Source of the DNA: Chitinibacter bivalviorum
GTDB taxonomy: Bacteria; Pseudomonadota; Gammaproteobacteria; Burkholderiales; Chitinibacteraceae
Direction: 5' to 3'
NCBI RefSeq assembly: GCF_013403565.1
Contig: NZ_CP058627.1
Coordinates: 1,550,001 to 1,614,000, forward strand
Length of the DNA: 64,000 nt
A program made the position numbers and the translations under genes. The notes beneath the pieces are model-generated. The model ran no database searches. It saw only the letters and a program-made list of their open reading frames with translations, and had not been told where the DNA came from. Positions 63,634 through 64,000 of the stretch are shown piece by piece (the stretch's first letter is position 1; the number at the start of each line of letters is the position of its first letter).

Positions 63634-64000
63634 AATGTTGAGAATCACCCGCCGCACCAAGCGCCTGATCTGCTTGGTGACTTTGCTTTTGCTCGCCCCT
63701 GCGGCTCGACCTCTCTTTGTTGACTCAGGCAACCCCTACTTTACGCTCACACCAGAAAAAGTGGGCACGGCCGCGGTCGGCACGCCTGAAGAGCGCATTC
63801 TGGCGGCACTGGATGCAATACGCGCAGGTAAAATGGCCGACGCGCGTGCCACCGTCGACGCCCTACTCCATGAGCATCCAAATTATCGCTTAGCACATTT
63901 ACTCAGTGCCGATCTGTATGCCATGCGCGCCATGCCGCTCGATACGATTGGCGGCGGCGCAGATGCTGCATTTGCCGAAAAGCTCGCCGATTTGCGCAAA
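63634..64000 (+). CDS. N-terminal part of an exported protein, possibly an L,D-transpeptidase (3' end outside window)
   Basis: An open frame running off the right edge: 122 codons are visible. The start MLRITRRTKRLICLVTLLLL is a signal peptide or anchor. It is followed by PYFTLTPEKVGTAAVGTPEE and a TPR-like helical stretch (RILAALDAIRAGKMADARAT, LLHEHPNYRLAHLLSADLYA). The catalytic domain, if any, is not in the window. In related bacteria the TPR/NTF2-like gene to the left is followed by a YkuD-type L,D-transpeptidase, so that is the leading guess; it is inference from context only. There is no good ribosome-binding site before the ATG. Confidence 0.6.

Overview
The window looks like a chromosomal segment of a motile, aerobic betaproteobacterium, most likely of the order Neisseriales (Chitinibacter/Deefgea/Iodobacter-like; the genus is inference). 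The clues are an EF-P with an arginine at the modification site next to its rhamnosyltransferase EarP, a betaproteobacterial proteasome homologue (BPH), the gene order fmdB - DUF502 - aspS, a monofunctional RelA, a PEP-CTERM protein and a large polar-type flagellar/chemotaxis cluster. Most of the window is ordinary core genome. Nothing resembles a prophage, an intact IS element or a CRISPR array.

Layout. 1-3.3 kb: 3' end of pepN, then hslO and the BPH gene on the minus strand. 3.5-9.8 kb: a tightly packed plus-strand operon (ABC ATPase, FtsX-type permease, small membrane protein, LolA-like periplasmic protein, outer-membrane barrel, LytS-type kinase, LytTR regulator) that reads like a self-regulated envelope transport system of unknown cargo. 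10-19.8 kb: a PEP-CTERM protein, orn-pncC-HTH, an M48 protease, phhB-rsgA, relA and a Cache-domain chemoreceptor. 19.9-21.6 kb: pyk and tRNA-Arg(CCU). 21.7-37.6 kb: one long minus-strand series cheY-cheA-cheW-mcp / cheR-cheD-cheB-flrC-like-fliE-F-G-(small ORF)-H-I-J. 37.8-43.2 kb: a GST-like protein, yebC, a lipoprotein, a small membrane protein, efp-earP and a lytic transglycosylase. 43.4-46.5 kb: two tandem TPR-GGDEF proteins, the first with a ruined active site. 46.7-50.1 kb: an OmpA-type lipoprotein and clpB with a good sigma-32 promoter. 50.3-53.9 kb: a peroxide-defence set (FAD reductase, stand-alone rubredoxin, rubredoxin-less rubrerythrin, OxyR) followed by dsbB. 54-57.3 kb: patatin, guaB and a BON protein. 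57.3-59.0 kb: the only clearly accessory stretch, with several inverted-repeat elements, an orphan immunity-like gene and the stump of a toxin-like gene. 59.0-64.0 kb: aspS operon, a DUF486 protein, and a TPR/NTF2-like protein followed by the start of another gene.

Items missed by length-based gene calling are two small membrane-protein genes (24429-24545 between fliG and fliH; 40189-40329 after efp), the toxin stump at 58727-58830 and the incomplete gene at the right edge. A family of 46-50-bp repeats with GGGTAT/ATACCC ends occurs seven times, always just 3' of a gene. The most rewarding targets are the 3.5-9.8 kb envelope operon, the toxin/immunity remnant, the two small ORFs, the degenerate/intact GGDEF pair and the repeat family.
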